A stretch of 6,902 nucleotides of DNA from an uncultured bacterium. GTDB lineage: Bacteria > Cyanobacteriota > Vampirovibrionia > Gastranaerophilales > Gastranaerophilaceae. The notes below the pieces were generated by a model. That model had not been told where the DNA came from and did no database searches. It saw nothing but the letters and a program-made list of their open reading frames with translations. Made by a program: the position numbers and the translations under genes. The DNA lies in assembly GCA_948742005.1 (NCBI GenBank), contig CAPYQR010000062.1, forward strand, positions 1 through 6,902, given 5' to 3'. Shown here piece by piece: positions 4,732 to 6,902 of the stretch (position 1 is the stretch's first letter; every line of letters starts with the position of its first letter).

Positions 4732-6306
4732 ATGGAAAAATTTTATACAACAACAGCAATTGATTATGTTAACGGCGAACCGCATATCGGGCATGCTTAT
4801 GAAAAGATTTTAACAGATGTTATCTTTAGACATTTTGAAAAAAGAACAAAAAACGCGTTTTTTTTAACAGGATGTGACGAACACGGTATCAAAATCCAAA
4901 AAACATCTGCAAAACTTAATGTTTCACCAAAAGAATTCTGTGATATGAACTCTCAAAAGTTTAAAGACTGCTGGAAGCTTCTTAATATTAATTATTCCCA
5001 ATTTATAAGAACAACTGATGAAATCCACAAAAAAGCAGTACAAAAAATATTCAAAAAATTAGTAGAAAAAGGTGATATATATAAACACTCCTATGAAGGA
5101 TTATATTGCCCCGGGTGCGAGGCTTTTTTATCTGAAAAAGATTTGGATGAAGATGGAAATTGCCCTACACACAAGAAAAAACCCGAAAAAATTTCCGAAG
5201 AAAACTACTTTTTCAGATTAACTAAATATAAAGACAGAATAATCAAACACATAAAAGAAAATCCTAATTTTATAATCCCCTCTTTTCGTGCAAACGAGGT
5301 TTTAAACCAATTGGAAGATATTGAAGACATCTCTGTTTCAAGAGCAAAATCAAACGTAAGCTGGGGAATTGATGTTTTAGATGATGACGAACAGGTTATT
5401 TATGTCTGGATTGATGCTTTATCTAATTATATAACAGCACTCGGGTATAATCCCGATGTTTGCGAATCAAATAAAACTGAAGATAACTTTAAAAAATATT
5501 GGCCTGCTGATGTTCAGGTTATTGGAAAAGATATATTAAAATTCCATGCGATTTATTGGCCGGCAATTTTAATGGCACTTGATTTACCCTTACCAAAACA
5601 CATTTTAGCGCATGGCTGGATAACAATTGACGAAACAAAAATGTCAAAATCATTAGGCAACGTAGTAAGCCCAAAAAGCGTTATGGATTCTTTCAATCTG
5701 GAAATTTCAGATGCATTCAGATATTATATGGCAACAGCAGCACCTTGTGGAAAAGACGGCAACTATTCAGATGATGATTTCAAAGAAAAAGTCAATGCTC
5801 ATCTTGCAAATTCCATGGGAAATTTATTAAACAGAACTTTATCAATGCTTGTTAAATATTTTGACGGAGAAATAAAGACTGAATTTATTGTTGAAAACGA
5901 ATTATTCAACAAAGCCAAAAAAACACTGGAAGAAGTAAAACATCATTTTGATTATTTTGAAATTTCAGAAGCCGCACAAAAAATTGTCGAGCTTGTGGAT
6001 TGTACAAATAAATTTGTAACCGATAACGCTCCATGGGCTTTAGCTAAAGAAGAAAAATGGAGTGAGTGCGGAATTGTATTATATGTTGTTTTAGAAACAA
6101 TGTGTGTAATTTCTTCTTTAATTTACCCATATTGCCCCAATATTGCGAACAAAATGGCAAAACAATTAAAATATGATATTGAAAAACCTTATGATGAAAT
6201 TAATTTTAACAATATAAAAGCAGGAAAATTAATTTCAAAAGAAGAAATTACTCCCGTCTTTTTAAGGTTAGACAGCGAACTTGCAGACAAAAGCAAAAAA
6301 CAATAA
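4732..6306 (+). CDS. metG: Methionyl-tRNA synthetase, compact one-zinc type
   Basis: This class I enzyme charges tRNA-Met with methionine in the cytoplasm. The Rossmann catalytic core carries HIGH (H18-I-G-H21), the methionine-pocket region TGCDEHG (46-52) and KMSKS (303-307). The connective-peptide zinc knuckle shows C126-P-G-C129 and C144-P-T-H147, a single-zinc C2-CH set as in the Thermus-type enzyme. The anticodon-binding helical domain (about 355-500) includes N432-A-P-W435. At 524 residues it ends without the C-terminal EMAP/Trbp111-like tRNA-binding domain found in longer forms such as E. coli, so it is full length for the short class. A bioF-like gene begins 11 bases after the stop codon and is probably co-transcribed. 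Nothing about the frame is odd. Confidence 0.97.
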   Translation: MEKFYTTTAIDYVNGEPHIGHAYEKILTDVIFRHFEKRTKNAFFLTGCDEHGIKIQKTSAKLNVSPKEFCDMNSQKFKDCWKLLNINYSQFIRTTDEIHKKAVQKIFKKLVEKGDIYKHSYEGLYCPGCEAFLSEKDLDEDGNCPTHKKKPEKISEENYFFRLTKYKDRIIKHIKENPNFIIPSFRANEVLNQLEDIEDISVSRAKSNVSWGIDVLDDDEQVIYVWIDALSNYITALGYNPDVCESNKTEDNFKKYWPADVQVIGKDILKFHAIYWPAILMALDLPLPKHILAHGWITIDETKMSKSLGNVVSPKSVMDSFNLEISDAFRYYMATAAPCGKDGNYSDDDFKEKVNAHLANSMGNLLNRTLSMLVKYFDGEIKTEFIVENELFNKAKKTLEEVKHHFDYFEISEAAQKIVELVDCTNKFVTDNAPWALAKEEKWSECGIVLYVVLETMCVISSLIYPYCPNIANKMAKQLKYDIEKPYDEINFNNIKAGKLISKEEITPVFLRLDSELADKSKKQ

Positions 6307-6317
6307 AACAGATAAAT

Positions 6318-6902
6318 ATGCAAAAATATATTGATGAATTAAACATTTTAAAAGAAAAATCATCTTTTAGAACAATTAAAAATATAAAACAAAAAGTATC
6401 AAAATATATCATTGTAAATGATAAAAAAATGCTGAATTTATCTTCAAATGACTATCTTAATTTAAGTACGGATGAAGATTTAAAATATGAATTTATTGAA
6501 AAATACAAAAATAATGCCGAATTTCTCTTTTCTTCCGCATCTGCAAGACTTTTAAGCGGGAATTCAAATTGTTATTTCGAATTGGAAAATATTTTTAAAA
6601 ATCTTTTCAATAAACACTCTCTTTTATTTAACACAGGCTATCAATGCAATCAGGGGGTTTTAAGCACATTATTTACAAAAGACGACTGTATTTTTTGTGA
6701 CAAATTAAACCACGCAAGCATCGTTTCGGGACTGAAATTATCTTGTGCTCAACATTTCAGATATCCACATTTAGATTATGATGCGCTTGAAAAATTATTA
6801 AAAGAAAAAAGAGCAAATTTTAAAACAGCAGTAATTGTTTCAGAATCAGTTTATTCAATGGATGGTGACATTGCCGATATAAAAAAACTTGTTGAATTAA
6901 AA
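6318..6902 (+). CDS. bioF: 8-amino-7-oxononanoate synthase or related alpha-oxoamine synthase, partial
   Basis: The first 195 codons are present and the gene runs off the window. The product belongs to the PLP-dependent alpha-oxoamine synthases; BioF condenses pimeloyl-thioester with L-alanine in biotin synthesis. Visible signatures are LSSNDYLNL (41-49), S-A-R-L-L-S-G-N (75-82), L-L-F-N-T-G-Y (102-108, cofactor phosphate region), D128-K-L-N-H132-A-S-I (the His that stacks on PLP) and E177-S-V-Y-S-M-D-G-D (177-185). The catalytic Lys would lie beyond the edge. Glycine C-acetyltransferase (kbl), 5-aminolevulinate synthase and serine palmitoyltransferase share these motifs, so the exact substrate is not proven. 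The ATG at 6318 has no clear Shine-Dalgarno, and its closeness to the metG stop suggests translational coupling. Confidence 0.85.
   Translation, partial: MQKYIDELNILKEKSSFRTIKNIKQKVSKYIIVNDKKMLNLSSNDYLNLSTDEDLKYEFIEKYKNNAEFLFSSASARLLSGNSNCYFELENIFKNLFNKHSLLFNTGYQCNQGVLSTLFTKDDCIFCDKLNHASIVSGLKLSCAQHFRYPHLDYDALEKLLKEKRANFKTAVIVSESVYSMDGDIADIKKLVELK

Noticed and set aside
1..6902. Search for CRISPR arrays, tRNA or rRNA genes, insertion-sequence ends, integrases and toxin-antitoxin pairs
   Set aside because: No regularly spaced repeats, no cloverleaf signals and no transposase or recombinase motifs were recognised by eye on either strand.

Overview
The window is AT-rich DNA from a flagellated bacterium, probably a gut-type Gastranaerophilales (Melainabacteria, the non-photosynthetic sister lineage of Cyanobacteria). 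This rests on very low GC, a short-form serine acetyltransferase with a C-terminal helix, a compact flagellin, and hypothetical proteins of a style I associate with that group: an Asn-rich N-terminus followed by an F-K-G motif. The lineage call is an inference from memory and has not been tested.

Left part (1-1611, minus strand). cysE (GTG start, good Shine-Dalgarno) is followed 36 bases downstream by a 288-codon gene of unknown function. Its product carries three copies of one helix-turn-helix-like module. The gene ends at a TAA, but a second open frame runs on past it to the window edge. The two frames meet at a canonical A AAA AAG heptamer, so this is a real frameshift, a broken gene, a sequence error or two abutting genes.

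Middle part (1612-2885). Divergently from cysE lies a gene for a small EF-hand-like acidic protein. It is broken by two apparent one-base losses: its ribosome binding site and start are at 1759-1773, but its long intact frame begins only at 1892. Next comes rpsT (ribosomal protein S20) with a good promoter and a strong terminator. rpsT converges on a flagellin gene on the minus strand (2886-3791), which has its own terminator, so the two stem-loops lie back to back.

Right part (3792-6902, plus strand). A 242-base divergent spacer leads to a 212-residue glycine-zipper membrane protein of unknown function. It is followed by metG (methionyl-tRNA synthetase, compact one-zinc type without the C-terminal tRNA-binding domain) and, 11 bases later, by the first 195 codons of a bioF-like 8-amino-7-oxononanoate synthase that runs off the window.

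Most genes here are housekeeping: cysteine synthesis, translation, biotin or a related alpha-oxoamine pathway, and motility. I see no defence island, integrase, insertion sequence, CRISPR array, tRNA or rRNA. The least explained items are the triple-module protein with its frame junction, the broken EF-hand-like gene and the glycine-zipper protein. All three apparent frame breaks are one-base losses at homopolymer runs, so sequence error must be excluded before reading biology into them.
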